From assembly GCA_029880855.1 (NCBI GenBank), contig JAOUNS010000002.1, forward strand, positions 248,001 to 312,000: DNA of 64,000 nt, given 5' to 3'. Below the pieces are notes generated by a model. The model was not told where the DNA came from, ran no database searches, and worked only from the letters and a program-made list of their open reading frames with translations. The position numbers were made by a program, and so were the translations under genes. This document shows, piece after piece, positions 9,014-17,186 of the stretch (the stretch's first letter is position 1; each line of letters begins with the position of its first letter). The DNA is from Gammaproteobacteria bacterium. Its GTDB lineage: Bacteria > Pseudomonadota > Gammaproteobacteria > UBA6429 > Thiohalophilaceae.

Positions 9014-9559
9014 ATGGGATTCTTCTGGCAAAACAAACAATTTGAGCAAACCCTGAACCTTCACTGGCAACGGCTTTATCGTCAGGCCTATGCCTGGTGT
9101 CACGATCCGCAACTGGCCGGCGATCTGGTACAGGAAACCCTGAGCCGCAGTTGTCGCCGACCCTACCAATTTGAAAACGACAAGGCGCTGGGTGTCTGGC
9201 TTTATAAAGTGATGAATAATTGCTGGCGAGACCACCACCGACAACAACGCGAGATGGTGCCCCTGGATGAAATGCATATGGTCACAGAGTCAGGACCGGA
9301 TCTGTCCCTGGCACAACAACAACTGCAACACACCGTACAACAGGCCATGGCGCAACTGAAAGCGGACCATCGCCAGATCATTACACTGATCGATATGGAA
9401 GAGTTCAGCTACACCGAAGTGGCGGAAATTCTCGATATACCGACAGGTACGGTCATGAGCCGCCTGAGTCGCGGCCGACAACAACTAAAGTTGATCCTCG
9501 AAAAAACATCACCGTCCCTCGCCGCCGGCGGGACGACGATCCGGAGTATCAAACCATGA
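9014..9559 (+). CDS. ECF-family RNA polymerase sigma factor
   Basis: 181 aa with region 2 (RQAYAWCHDPQLAGDLVQETL, then ALGVWLYKVMNNCWRDHHR) and region 4 (MAQLKADHRQIITLIDMEEFSYTEVAEIL with IPTGTVMSRLSRGRQQL). Its last codons overlap the anti-sigma gene by ATGA (9556-9559), a standard sigma/anti-sigma pair layout. Target genes are unknown; the neighbouring DsrE-like domain and thioredoxin suggest a redox or sulfur cue. Confidence 0.9.
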   Translation: MGFFWQNKQFEQTLNLHWQRLYRQAYAWCHDPQLAGDLVQETLSRSCRRPYQFENDKALGVWLYKVMNNCWRDHHRQQREMVPLDEMHMVTESGPDLSLAQQQLQHTVQQAMAQLKADHRQIITLIDMEEFSYTEVAEILDIPTGTVMSRLSRGRQQLKLILEKTSPSLAAGGTTIRSIKP

Positions 9560-10266
9560 ATTCACCACATATCCCTGAATCACAACTACACGCCTATGTT
9601 GATGGGCAACTGGATACCCATGAACGGGCTGAAGTACTGGATGCCACCCGGACCGATGCGGAACTGGCGCGTCAACTGGCGGAACTGAACCGACTCAAGG
9701 AACTGGTGCGTCTCGCTTACCAAAACCCGCCGCCGCCCCGCCAACTGCCCCATTCCCGGCCTGCGCGCTTATCACGCAGCGGACAGGCGATTGCCGCTTC
9801 CTGCCTGCTGACGCTCGGCCTGGTTGCCGGCTGGTGGGCGCATACACCGGCACCGGGACCCGGTTTTCAGGAGCTCTCACAACTGGATCAACCGATCCCG
9901 CCAGGTGACAGAGTGCTGCTGCATATCAGCAAAATGGATACTCAACGCATCACCCATGCCCTGGACAAGGCCGAGCGTCTGTTGCAAAACAGTGTCCAAC
10001 AACATCGGCCCCTGCAACTGGAGATTGTGGCCAATGCCGAAGGACTGGGGATGTTACGTGAGGACTCACCCTTTGGTGATCGGATCAGAACCATGCGCCA
10101 ACAACACACCAATGTGCGTTTCCTGGCCTGTGGTATTGCCATGGAAAATGCCCGACTCAAGGAAGGCAGGGAACCGAAGTTGCTCCCCGAAGCGAATAAA
10201 ATCAACGCCGCCCTGGAGCAGATCCTCGGGCGGCTGAAAGAAGGCTGGATCTATGTGAAGGGCTAG
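9556..10266 (+). CDS. Membrane anti-sigma factor fused to a DsrE-like domain
   Basis: 236 aa. Residues 1-60 match the non-zinc anti-sigma domain (SQLHAYVDGQLD, then AELARQLAELNRLKELVRLAY) and lack the HxxxCxxC zinc motif. One membrane span follows at about 77-95 (AIAASCLLTLGLVAGWWA). Residues 115-236 resemble DsrE/DsrF: VLLHISKMD, a helix, LQLEIVANAEGLGML, VRFLACGIAMENARL and a final GWIYVKG. The cysteine in FLACG is where DsrE proteins carry their conserved cysteine. The DsrE-like domain would lie in the periplasm if the sigma-binding part is cytoplasmic. It overlaps the sigma gene by 4 bp and the convergent thioredoxin gene by 4 bp. Confidence 0.78.
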   Translation: MNSPHIPESQLHAYVDGQLDTHERAEVLDATRTDAELARQLAELNRLKELVRLAYQNPPPPRQLPHSRPARLSRSGQAIAASCLLTLGLVAGWWAHTPAPGPGFQELSQLDQPIPPGDRVLLHISKMDTQRITHALDKAERLLQNSVQQHRPLQLEIVANAEGLGMLREDSPFGDRIRTMRQQHTNVRFLACGIAMENARLKEGREPKLLPEANKINAALEQILGRLKEGWIYVKG

Positions 10267-10640
10267 CCGTTATTGGCTTTGGTCGCTTCTTCGGCCATGG
10301 CCTTGCGAACCTCGTCCATATCCACTGCCCTGGCCTGTTCGATGAGTGATACCAGACCGGATTCAGGCAATGCGCCCGGTTCTCCATACAGGATCACTTG
10401 ATCACGGAATACCATCAGGGTCGGGATGGATCGGATCTGGAAAGTGGCTGCCAATTCCTGCTCTTCTTCGGTATTTACCTTGGCAAAGACGATATCAGGG
10501 TGTTTTTCAGCAGTGGCTTCAAAAACGGGTTTGAATGACTTGCAGGGACCGCACCAGGGCGCCCAGAAGTCAATGATTACAAAGGCATTATCGTTAATCG
10601 TGGCTTCGAAATTGTCTTTCGTCAGGTCAATGGCCGCCAT
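10263..10640 (-). CDS. Thioredoxin
   Basis: 125 aa with the classical active site FWAPWCGPCKSF (about residues 25-36) and the cis-proline loop IRSIPTLMVF. No signal peptide, so cytoplasmic disulfide reductase. The C-terminal extension (VDMDEVRKAMAEEATKANNG) is about 15 residues longer than E. coli TrxA. It ends head-on with the anti-sigma gene, stops overlapping by 4 bp, so the two transcripts are antisense at their ends. Confidence 0.9.
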   Translation of the reverse strand: MAAIDLTKDNFEATINDNAFVIIDFWAPWCGPCKSFKPVFEATAEKHPDIVFAKVNTEEEQELAATFQIRSIPTLMVFRDQVILYGEPGALPESGLVSLIEQARAVDMDEVRKAMAEEATKANNG

Positions 10641-10655
10641 GGCGAATCTCCAGGT

Positions 10656-10677
10656 AATATTAGAAAACGCTAATATT
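10656..10677. promoter_or_regulatory. Inverted repeat upstream of thioredoxin
   Basis: AATATTAG-aaaacg-CTAATATT, a perfect 8-bp palindrome 16 bp from the thioredoxin start. Its position fits an operator, but no regulator can be named. Confidence 0.3.
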
Positions 10678-10796
10678 TTAGCGGAACAAGCGTGAAAAGA
10701 CCACCACTAACCAAAATATCCTTAAGTTTACCGCAATATTCGGTTAGTATCTTTCAGAATGAATTTGTCTCTTTATTTTCCTTACCGGAGTATGGA

Positions 10797-11732
10797 ATGA
10801 AAATAAAATTGTTCACTCTGCTTCTTTTCTATACGGGACTTATCACCGGCACATCAGCGAATGAAACCAAAGGTCCTATCGGTGTCCTCAGCCTAATGGG
10901 TGAGAATGCAAACCTGGTACAAGTCGGTTTTTCAATCTTTGAAAATGAGTCCGCAGTCAACAACGTAAAAGAATGGAATGTGGATAACGAGGTTGAAGAT
11001 GAACTGGCCGAACAATTCAAGAAACTTGGTTACAGCTCTGTTACCCTGCTTGGGAAATACAAAAATACAATTAAACAAAAATATTATGACTATGAAGCCC
11101 AACATCAATTTGAACTTACCAAACCTCTAGCGGAATTTTTGCAGCGCACTGGAAGCTCTCTCGGTCTAAAGGAAATACTGGTTCTTGGTAAAAGCTCCGG
11201 CCCGATCCTTACAACCAACCAGTATTACCTTGGTTACGGCTACTATGTCCATGCAAGACGCACCGTGGGACATTTCAAATCTGTTTATTTCATTCTTGAT
11301 GTAGAGAAAAACATGGTTACAAAATCTGGTTTCCTTGATGCTTTAATGCCTGTCGAAAACAACAGGCAACTAACAGATGATGAAAAAAGCGCAATTTTCA
11401 ACTATGTTAAAAAAGATGAAATCAATCAGACTTTGGTACAAAAATACCGCCAACAGATTTATGATGGAAACTTCACGAAAACAGAAAGAAAACTGCTGGA
11501 AAAAACCTACAGCGCACAAAACTCTTCCATGGAGTACTTTGAAGACATGGAGCACAAGTTAATGGTCATGTTGTACCCTCCGATTGGAACCCCATCCATG
11601 TTCCACATTCTGCTGCCCACCGACAGGTCATCACTGGATAAGTCACTGGAAAAAATACAACAGTTTGCTGTCAAGCAGTTACCGGAGAAACTTGCCTTTA
11701 TACCTGTTCGCTTTGAAAGCGAAGGCGATTAA
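10797..11732 (+). CDS. Hypothetical exported protein
   Basis: 311 aa from the ATG at 10797, chosen because GGAG lies 9 nt upstream and the protein then begins with a signal peptide (MKIKLFTLLLFYTGLITGTSA). An open frame extends 35 codons further up but lacks a good binding site. The mature protein is mixed alpha/beta, rich in Tyr, Lys and Asn, without Cys. I do not recognise the family. Base composition is clearly more AT-rich than the neighbours (AAA, AAT and TTT codons are common), hinting at a different origin, like the spanin pair next to it. Confidence 0.7.
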   Translation: MKIKLFTLLLFYTGLITGTSANETKGPIGVLSLMGENANLVQVGFSIFENESAVNNVKEWNVDNEVEDELAEQFKKLGYSSVTLLGKYKNTIKQKYYDYEAQHQFELTKPLAEFLQRTGSSLGLKEILVLGKSSGPILTTNQYYLGYGYYVHARRTVGHFKSVYFILDVEKNMVTKSGFLDALMPVENNRQLTDDEKSAIFNYVKKDEINQTLVQKYRQQIYDGNFTKTERKLLEKTYSAQNSSMEYFEDMEHKLMVMLYPPIGTPSMFHILLPTDRSSLDKSLEKIQQFAVKQLPEKLAFIPVRFESEGD

Positions 11733-11773
11733 ATGAATAGACAGGTTTAACACTCTAAACCGATAGCTGAAAC

Positions 11774-12091
11774 TCAGGACTCCGCAGCGGTCGATTTTTC
11801 GCAGGTATCGGCCTGTCGAGTGAGCTCATCCTTTCTGCCGCTGTCCAGTTCGATCTGGTTATGCAGGTTCTTGATGCATTCGATCAAATCACCCTGGGTC
11901 GGTGCTCGCACCGGTCGTTGGCACTTGTCCAGTTTGACGATCAGACTGCGATCCGGTACACAACGTTTGATGACTGTCGGTTTTTGCGGGTTAATGCACC
12001 CCTGAAGCGCCGTAGATGATATCAACAGCATCAGGATGTACGGTCGTGTTATAGTAGTCACTGAAATCCTTGTTGGTTGCCAGTTTGTCAC
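11774..12091 (-). CDS. Rz1-like outer-membrane spanin lipoprotein
   Basis: 105 aa starting at a GTG inside the preceding gene. A positively charged N-terminus and hydrophobic stretch end in the lipobox STALQGC (Cys about residue 32). The mature part is short, with CVPDRSL, CQRPVRAPTQGDLIECI and a helical end. A lipoprotein gene embedded out of frame in the end of a gene for a membrane-anchored coiled-coil protein is the hallmark of phage Rz/Rz1 pairs, which fuse inner and outer membranes in the last step of host lysis. A shorter start at 12031 is possible but would cut the signal's charged end. Confidence 0.62.
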   Translation of the reverse strand: MTNWQPTRISVTTITRPYILMLLISSTALQGCINPQKPTVIKRCVPDRSLIVKLDKCQRPVRAPTQGDLIECIKNLHNQIELDSGRKDELTRQADTCEKSTAAES

Positions 12092-12332
12092 GTATTTGTT
12101 GATCTTCTATTTTCTTTTTTTCTTTCTGTGCCAGTTCAAGTTGTGAAATAGCTTCACGCGATTTTTGTTGCTCCCTGGCCATCTCCTTTTGCAAGGCCGC
12201 TGCAACCTCATTCACTCTTTGGGTCATCTCCAGTGTGGCCTTGTCATAGCCATTGTTGTAGGCGGTGTAATAGGTTACACCGAATGCGCCAACCACTAAC
12301 AGCAAAATAAAAGCCACTACATAAATTTTCAT
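11991..12332 (-). CDS. Rz-like inner-membrane spanin
   Basis: 113 aa: one N-terminal membrane span (about residues 4-24, VVAFILLLVVGAFGVTYYTAY), then a long charged coiled coil (about 30-90, rich in Glu, Gln, Lys) and a short end containing DYYNTTVHPDAVDIIYGA, like the tail of Rz/LysB-type proteins. A GGGAG binding site lies 8 nt before the ATG, and a possible -10 box TATACT is about 37 bp upstream (12369-12374). The 3' 101 bp overlap the Rz1-like gene in another frame. No holin, endolysin or other phage gene is adjacent. Confidence 0.65.
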   Translation of the reverse strand: MKIYVVAFILLLVVGAFGVTYYTAYNNGYDKATLEMTQRVNEVAAALQKEMAREQQKSREAISQLELAQKEKKKIEDQQIRDKLATNKDFSDYYNTTVHPDAVDIIYGASGVH

Positions 12333-12374
12333 ACCCGACGCTCCCTGGGGCAGACGATAACACTACACAGTATA

Positions 12375-12837
12375 GACCAGTGCACGAAGAGCAAAAGCAG
12401 GATGATTGACTAATGTTTGTGCAGAATAGTTGGTATATGACAACAGCAGGAGAATAGGTGTCACGCTGTGCATAACGGTCAGTTTTTTCATTTACACAGC
12501 GATGATCGGATTAATGTGATGCCCTTTCGGTGTAAAGAATTAATTTTCAATCGCTTAAATCTCACGCATGAAACGACATGCGGACAAACATTGTTATCTG
12601 AGACAATCGCCCCGGCTGTTCTACCTGTCGTAAACATGGATGGATACCTTATTATTATTACAACAATAATTTCCCTCCTACTGAGTGGTTTGTTTGTTGT
12701 TGTAGAACCATAAATTGAGCAAACAGAACAGTTTGCATCGATGTGAATCCATGCATATACAGTTTTTAATTGTTGTCTTTTGAAGAAAAAGGCCGCAGTA
12801 GTTGCCGGAATGGCATCCAGAAAGGGTCAAGGGTTCA
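12375..12837. other. AT-rich intergenic stretch
   Basis: About 460 bp between the spanin pair and the Nudix gene. It holds one open frame from a GTG at 12468 to 12713 (81 codons) with a hydrophobic C-terminal segment, but the only good Shine-Dalgarno sequence (AGGAG at 12448-12452) is too far away and the frame shows no recognisable domain. I do not call a gene. No tRNA or repeat was seen. Confidence 0.4.
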
Positions 12838-13278
12838 TCATGCTTTACGCAAGGGTTTGACACCACCCTGTTCCCGGTAGCGCCGATAGTCTTCCAGCAC
12901 CAGGGCATGATCAAAGGCCAGCGGTGCGGGCAGTTCATCCAGACTAAATACCCTGACGTTTTTTGCATCATCAGCGGCTTTGGGTGTGCCGCTTGCTGTG
13001 GCCACATAGACTGCCGTCACGGTATGACCGCGCTGATCACGGGCCGGGTCGGAATAGATCCCCAACAAAACCTGTAACTCTACCGTCAAACAGACCTCTT
13101 CCTGCATTTCGCGGATGGCGGCCTGTTCCACCGTTTCACCCACATCCACAAAACCGCCGGGGATAGCCCAGCCGTAGGGCGGGTTGGCCCGTTCGATTAA
13201 CACGATAGGTCGATCCGGTCGATCGGTGAGTTCGATGATGGCATCAGCAGCAAGCAAGGGCGTAACCGGTTTGGGCAT
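12838..13278 (-). CDS. Nudix hydrolase
   Basis: 146 aa. The Nudix box is [22 protein letters not shown] (about residues 40-61), fitting Gx5Ex7REUxEE; the last Gly of the box is replaced by Cys. It is preceded by [11 protein letters not shown] and followed by [19 protein letters not shown], which resembles the ADP-ribose pyrophosphatase / NUDT-like subgroup. Substrate not certain. The ATG at 13278 is one base after the hslR stop (TGATATG), so translation is probably coupled to hslR. Confidence 0.87.
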   Translation of the reverse strand: MPKPVTPLLAADAIIELTDRPDRPIVLIERANPPYGWAIPGGFVDVGETVEQAAIREMQEEVCLTVELQVLLGIYSDPARDQRGHTVTAVYVATASGTPKAADDAKNVRVFSLDELPAPLAFDHALVLEDYRRYREQGGVKPLRKA

Positions 13279-13279
13279 A

Positions 13280-13672
13280 TCAGTCACCAACCTGATTCTT
13301 GTTGATAAAGCGAATAATCCGTCGACGATCCCGTTTATCGGGTCGACCTTCGGTGCGCGGCGCGGAAGCCGCCAGAATGCGACGTTGTTCGACCAATGCC
13401 TCACGCGTTGCCCTGGCCTCGGCATCTTCCGCGTAGAGTTGCTGCGCCACTGTCGCAGAACCCCGCCGGGCGGAAAGTTCCAGAATGGTGATCTTGAAAA
13501 CATAGGGAGACTTGCGAATCTCCAGCACATCACCGACTTTCACTTCCCGTGAAGGTTTGACACGATTCCCCTCAACGTGAACGTGACCACCATTCACGGC
13601 TTCGCTTGCCAGGGAGCGGGTTTTATAAAACCGTGCCGCCCACAACCATTTGTCGATACGCAACTTGTCCAT
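13280..13672 (-). CDS. hslR: Heat-shock protein 15 (ribosome-associated S4-domain protein)
   Basis: 130 aa. The S4 RNA-binding domain fills the first half: [35 protein letters not shown] and [12 protein letters not shown]. The basic tail ([14 protein letters not shown]) is typical of Hsp15, which recycles 50S subunits carrying stalled nascent chains. No sigma-32 promoter was recognised directly upstream. Confidence 0.9.
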   Translation of the reverse strand: MDKLRIDKWLWAARFYKTRSLASEAVNGGHVHVEGNRVKPSREVKVGDVLEIRKSPYVFKITILELSARRGSATVAQQLYAEDAEARATREALVEQRRILAASAPRTEGRPDKRDRRRIIRFINKNQVGD

Positions 13673-13678
13673 GCAGCG

Positions 13679-14065
13679 CTAAATCCAGCCCAGCCACACC
13701 AATAACCAGGCGCCGATGATCCAGTCATACAAGACACAAAGCGGTGGATACCACCGGCGCACCTTGGTCTGTACGGCAGCGGGGTGGTGGATCAGGTCCC
13801 ATCCGCCGTGTGCGAAATAGCCGATCACCAGCCAGACCGGTTTGCCCCACATGCCGAACAGAGCCAGACCGAGAAAAACCGCTGCAGCAAAGCATTCGAT
13901 CAGGATAATGTTCTTTCTGCCATCGGCAATGGCGAAACCTATATATATGGAGGCAATCACCGCCAGCACCATACCGATTGCATCCAGCGCCTTGCCATAG
14001 GGCAAGAGGTGAAAAATAAAGCAGGTCAATGCTGCTGCGCCGATCGTTAAAAGTAGTTTTTGCAT
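13679..14065 (-). CDS. Small polytopic membrane protein (resembles DUF6010)
   Basis: 128 aa with about four membrane spans. A conserved-looking cluster GYFAHGGWDLIHHP at about residues 83-96, with His and Asp at the membrane face, resembles the DUF6010 family as I remember it; that assignment is tentative. It ends 6 bp before hslR and probably starts the membrane protein-hslR-nudix operon. Confidence 0.65.
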   Translation of the reverse strand: MQKLLLTIGAAALTCFIFHLLPYGKALDAIGMVLAVIASIYIGFAIADGRKNIILIECFAAAVFLGLALFGMWGKPVWLVIGYFAHGGWDLIHHPAAVQTKVRRWYPPLCVLYDWIIGAWLLVWLGWI

Positions 14066-14154
14066 ATTTCCGGGCTTTTTTGTGGTTATAAGTAAGTTAA
14101 TTTCCGTTGATCCAGCGGGTGGTTAGTCGCCTGACAGCAAGGTAGAATCATCGG

Positions 14155-15624
14155 ATGAGCATCCCAAGTATAAGCCGTACAGCACTGATTAAACAGTTGC
14201 AGTCTTTCCTGCCCCGCACAGCGGTGTTGTATGAAGAAGAGGACACCCGCCCTTATGAGTGCGACGGGTTGTCAGCCTATCGACATTTACCCTGGCTGGT
14301 TGTGTTGCCGGAAACGGTGGCGCAAGTTCAGACGATCATGCAACTTTGCCACGCAGAACGTGTGCCGGTGATCGCCCGGGGAGCCGGGACCGGACTGTCA
14401 GGCGGTGCGCTGCCTGCTGACAAAAGTCTGGTGCTGAGTCTGGCCCGCTTTAACCAAATTCTGGAAATCGATTTACCCAACCGTGTTGCCACCGTCCAGC
14501 CCGGTGTACGCAACCTGGCCATCAGCGACGCCGTGCGTGAACATGGTCTTTATTATGCGCCGGACCCCTCCTCACAAATCGCCTGCACAATCGGCGGCAA
14601 TGTGGCGGAAAACTCCGGCGGCGTGCATTGTCTTAAATACGGTTTGACCGTCCATAACATCCAGCAATTAAAAATCGTCACCGTGGACGGCGAGTTGGTC
14701 ACTATCGGCGGCGGCGGTCTGGATGCCGCCGGTTATGATCTGTTGGCCCTGATGACCGGTTCGGAAGGTTTGTTGGGGATCATTGTTGAAGTCACCGTAA
14801 AACTGTTACCCCTGCCGCAACGGGCCCAGGTAATGCTGGCCGCTTTTGACAAAGTGGATCAGGCCGGTACAGCCGTTGCATCGATCATCGCGCACGGTAT
14901 TATCCCCGCCGGACTGGAGATGATGGATAACCCGGCGATTCGCGCCGCCGAGGCCTTTGCTCATGCCGGTTATCCAACTGATGCGGCGGCCATCCTGCTG
15001 TGTGAACTGGATGGCAGCAATGAAGAGGTCTCGGAACAGATCATGCAGGTACGTGAGTTGTTACAGCAGGCCGGCGCCACCCAAATCCGCACGGCGGCCG
15101 ATGAAGCGGAACGGCTGCAAATCTGGCGTGGTCGCAAATCGGCTTTTCCTGCCGTGGGCAGACTGGCCCCGGATTATTACTGCATGGACGGCACTATCCC
15201 GCGCAAACAATTACCCTTTGTCCTGCAACGCATCAATGAGCTGTCTGAAGAGTACGGCTTGCCGGTCGCCAATGTCTTTCATGCCGGTGACGGCAACCTG
15301 CATCCATTGATACTGTATGACGCCAACAAACCGGGTGAACTGCATCGCACGGAAGAGTTTGGTGCAAAAATTCTTGAACTGTGTGTGGAAGTCGGCGGCA
15401 CGATCACCGGTGAACACGGTGTCGGTATGGAAAAGATCAACCAGATGTGTGTGCAGTTCAACAGCCTGGAGTTGAGTCAGTTTCACGCCATCAAGGCCGC
15501 GTTTGATCCACACACCCTGCTGAATCCCGGCAAGGCTGTTCCCACGCTGCATCGTTGTGCCGAACTGGGGGCCATGCATGTGCACCATGGCCAATTACCC
15601 CACCCGGAACTGGAACGTTTCTGA
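14155..15624 (+). CDS. glcD: Glycolate oxidase, FAD-binding subunit GlcD
   Basis: 489 aa. Oxidises glycolate to glyoxylate together with GlcE and GlcF. The FAD-binding (PCMH type) domain shows PVIARGAGTGLSGGALP and CTIGGNVAENSGGVHCLKYG; the C-terminal domain ends with VFHAGDGNLHP and TGEHGVGMEK, where the His and Glu are typical of GlcD/D-lactate dehydrogenases. Its stop overlaps the start of the next gene by one base (TGATG at 15622-15626). Confidence 0.93.
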   Translation: MSIPSISRTALIKQLQSFLPRTAVLYEEEDTRPYECDGLSAYRHLPWLVVLPETVAQVQTIMQLCHAERVPVIARGAGTGLSGGALPADKSLVLSLARFNQILEIDLPNRVATVQPGVRNLAISDAVREHGLYYAPDPSSQIACTIGGNVAENSGGVHCLKYGLTVHNIQQLKIVTVDGELVTIGGGGLDAAGYDLLALMTGSEGLLGIIVEVTVKLLPLPQRAQVMLAAFDKVDQAGTAVASIIAHGIIPAGLEMMDNPAIRAAEAFAHAGYPTDAAAILLCELDGSNEEVSEQIMQVRELLQQAGATQIRTAADEAERLQIWRGRKSAFPAVGRLAPDYYCMDGTIPRKQLPFVLQRINELSEEYGLPVANVFHAGDGNLHPLILYDANKPGELHRTEEFGAKILELCVEVGGTITGEHGVGMEKINQMCVQFNSLELSQFHAIKAAFDPHTLLNPGKAVPTLHRCAELGAMHVHHGQLPHPELERF

Positions 15625-17180
15625 TGTCTGTTGTACATGCAGAATTAAGCCCGGCGGAACACAGGCAATTACTGTATGGCCTGCAACGGCATGACTGTTA
15701 TGACCATCCGGTCAGTCACATGCAACTGGTCGAGACACACATCTCTTCTGTGATCCTGACCGGCACATATGCCTACAAACTGAAAAAACCGGTGGATCTT
15801 GGTTTCCTTGATTTTTCCACATTGGCCAAACGCAAATTCTGCTGTGCTGAAGAGTTGCGTCTGAACCGTCGTCTGGCGCCGCAACTCTATCTGGATGTCA
15901 AAACCATCGGCGGCAGTCTGGAACATCCTGTGATGGGTGGTGATGATCCCGTGATTGACTATGCGATCCGCATGCGGGAGTTTGCACAATCGGCACAACT
16001 GGATCGGTTGTTAAAAAATAACGGCCTGCACAGCGCACACATCGATCAACTGGCGGAAACCATTGCACAGTTTCATCAACAGGCGGCACGCGCGGAACAT
16101 CACACTGACTATGGCGACCCCGAACAGATTCAACAGCCGGTAGAGGAAAATTTCGCGCAAATTCGCCGCATCATTCACGAACCGGAATTACTGACACGCC
16201 TGGATCGGCCGGCACAGTGGTGTCAGCAACGTTTTGCTGCACTGACCTCCACCTTCATCGAACGCAAACAACAGGGCTATATCCGTGAATGCCATGGCGA
16301 TATGCATTTACGCAACATGGTGTTGCTGGATGATACCGTCGTCCTGTTTGACTGTATCGAATTCAACCCGCAACTGCGCTGGATCGATACCATCAGTGAT
16401 ATCGCCTTCCTGGTGATGGATCTGGAAGATCGTCTGCAAGCCCCTCTGGCGCGGCGTTTTCTGAATCGTTATTTGGAATTGAGTGGTGATTACGCCGGTG
16501 TGGCGGTGCTGGATTATTACAAGGTCTATCGCGCCATGGTGCGCGCCAAAGTGGCCGCCATTCGTCTGGCGCAACAGGACGTTTCGGAATCGGATCGACA
16601 GGCCGCCATGACCGACCTGCACAATTATCTTGATCTGGCGGAGCGGGACAGCCGGACAACCACACCTGCCTTGCTGTTGACCCGCGGCGTATCCGGGTCC
16701 GGTAAAACATTTTATTCCCAACAAATACTGGAACAGGCTGATGTCATTCGCCTGCGTTCCGACGTGGAACGCCTGCGGCTCTACCCGGACACAGCACCGC
16801 AGGAGCGTTACAGCACAGCGACATCAGACAGCGTCTATGCCCATCTATACGCACAGGCGGATCTGCTGTTGCAGCACGGTCAACGTGTTATCGTCGATGC
16901 GACTTTTCTGGACAACGACAGGTTCGCGCCCTTTGTTGCCTTGGCGGCAAAACATAACCTGCCACTGACGATTCTGGAATTCACCGCCGCTGAATCCGTC
17001 CTTGCCCGACGTATCGCACAGCGACACACTGATGCATCGGAAGCCACAATCGACATCATGCGGCAACAATTACAAACCCGACAGGCCCTGCCGGCGAACT
17101 TGCAACCATGCACCATTACCCTGAACACCGAACAAGAGATCAATATCGAATCACTGTGTCGGCAACTCTTTAAAGACTAA
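15624..17180 (+). CDS. Bifunctional aminoglycoside-phosphotransferase-like / ATP-binding protein
   Basis: 518 aa with two domains. Residues 1-330 resemble the APH kinase fold: YAYKLKKPVDLGFLDFS with the ATP-site lysines, and a catalytic loop RECHGDMHLRN followed by LFDCIEFNPQLRWID. Residues 350-518 are an AAA/Zeta-toxin-like P-loop kinase: TRGVSGSGKTFYSQQ, RLRSDVER, VIVDATFLDNDR. This fused family is widespread and its substrate is unknown; despite the name nothing ties it to drug resistance. It lies inside the glycolate oxidase operon between glcD and glcE (1-bp overlap, 6-bp gap). Confidence 0.85.
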   Translation: MSVVHAELSPAEHRQLLYGLQRHDCYDHPVSHMQLVETHISSVILTGTYAYKLKKPVDLGFLDFSTLAKRKFCCAEELRLNRRLAPQLYLDVKTIGGSLEHPVMGGDDPVIDYAIRMREFAQSAQLDRLLKNNGLHSAHIDQLAETIAQFHQQAARAEHHTDYGDPEQIQQPVEENFAQIRRIIHEPELLTRLDRPAQWCQQRFAALTSTFIERKQQGYIRECHGDMHLRNMVLLDDTVVLFDCIEFNPQLRWIDTISDIAFLVMDLEDRLQAPLARRFLNRYLELSGDYAGVAVLDYYKVYRAMVRAKVAAIRLAQQDVSESDRQAAMTDLHNYLDLAERDSRTTTPALLLTRGVSGSGKTFYSQQILEQADVIRLRSDVERLRLYPDTAPQERYSTATSDSVYAHLYAQADLLLQHGQRVIVDATFLDNDRFAPFVALAAKHNLPLTILEFTAAESVLARRIAQRHTDASEATIDIMRQQLQTRQALPANLQPCTITLNTEQEINIESLCRQLFKD

Positions 17181-17186
17181 AACAGC

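Noticed and set aside
12468..12713. 81-codon frame in the AT-rich gap
   Set aside because: Binding site too far from the GTG; only a short hydrophobic end supports it.
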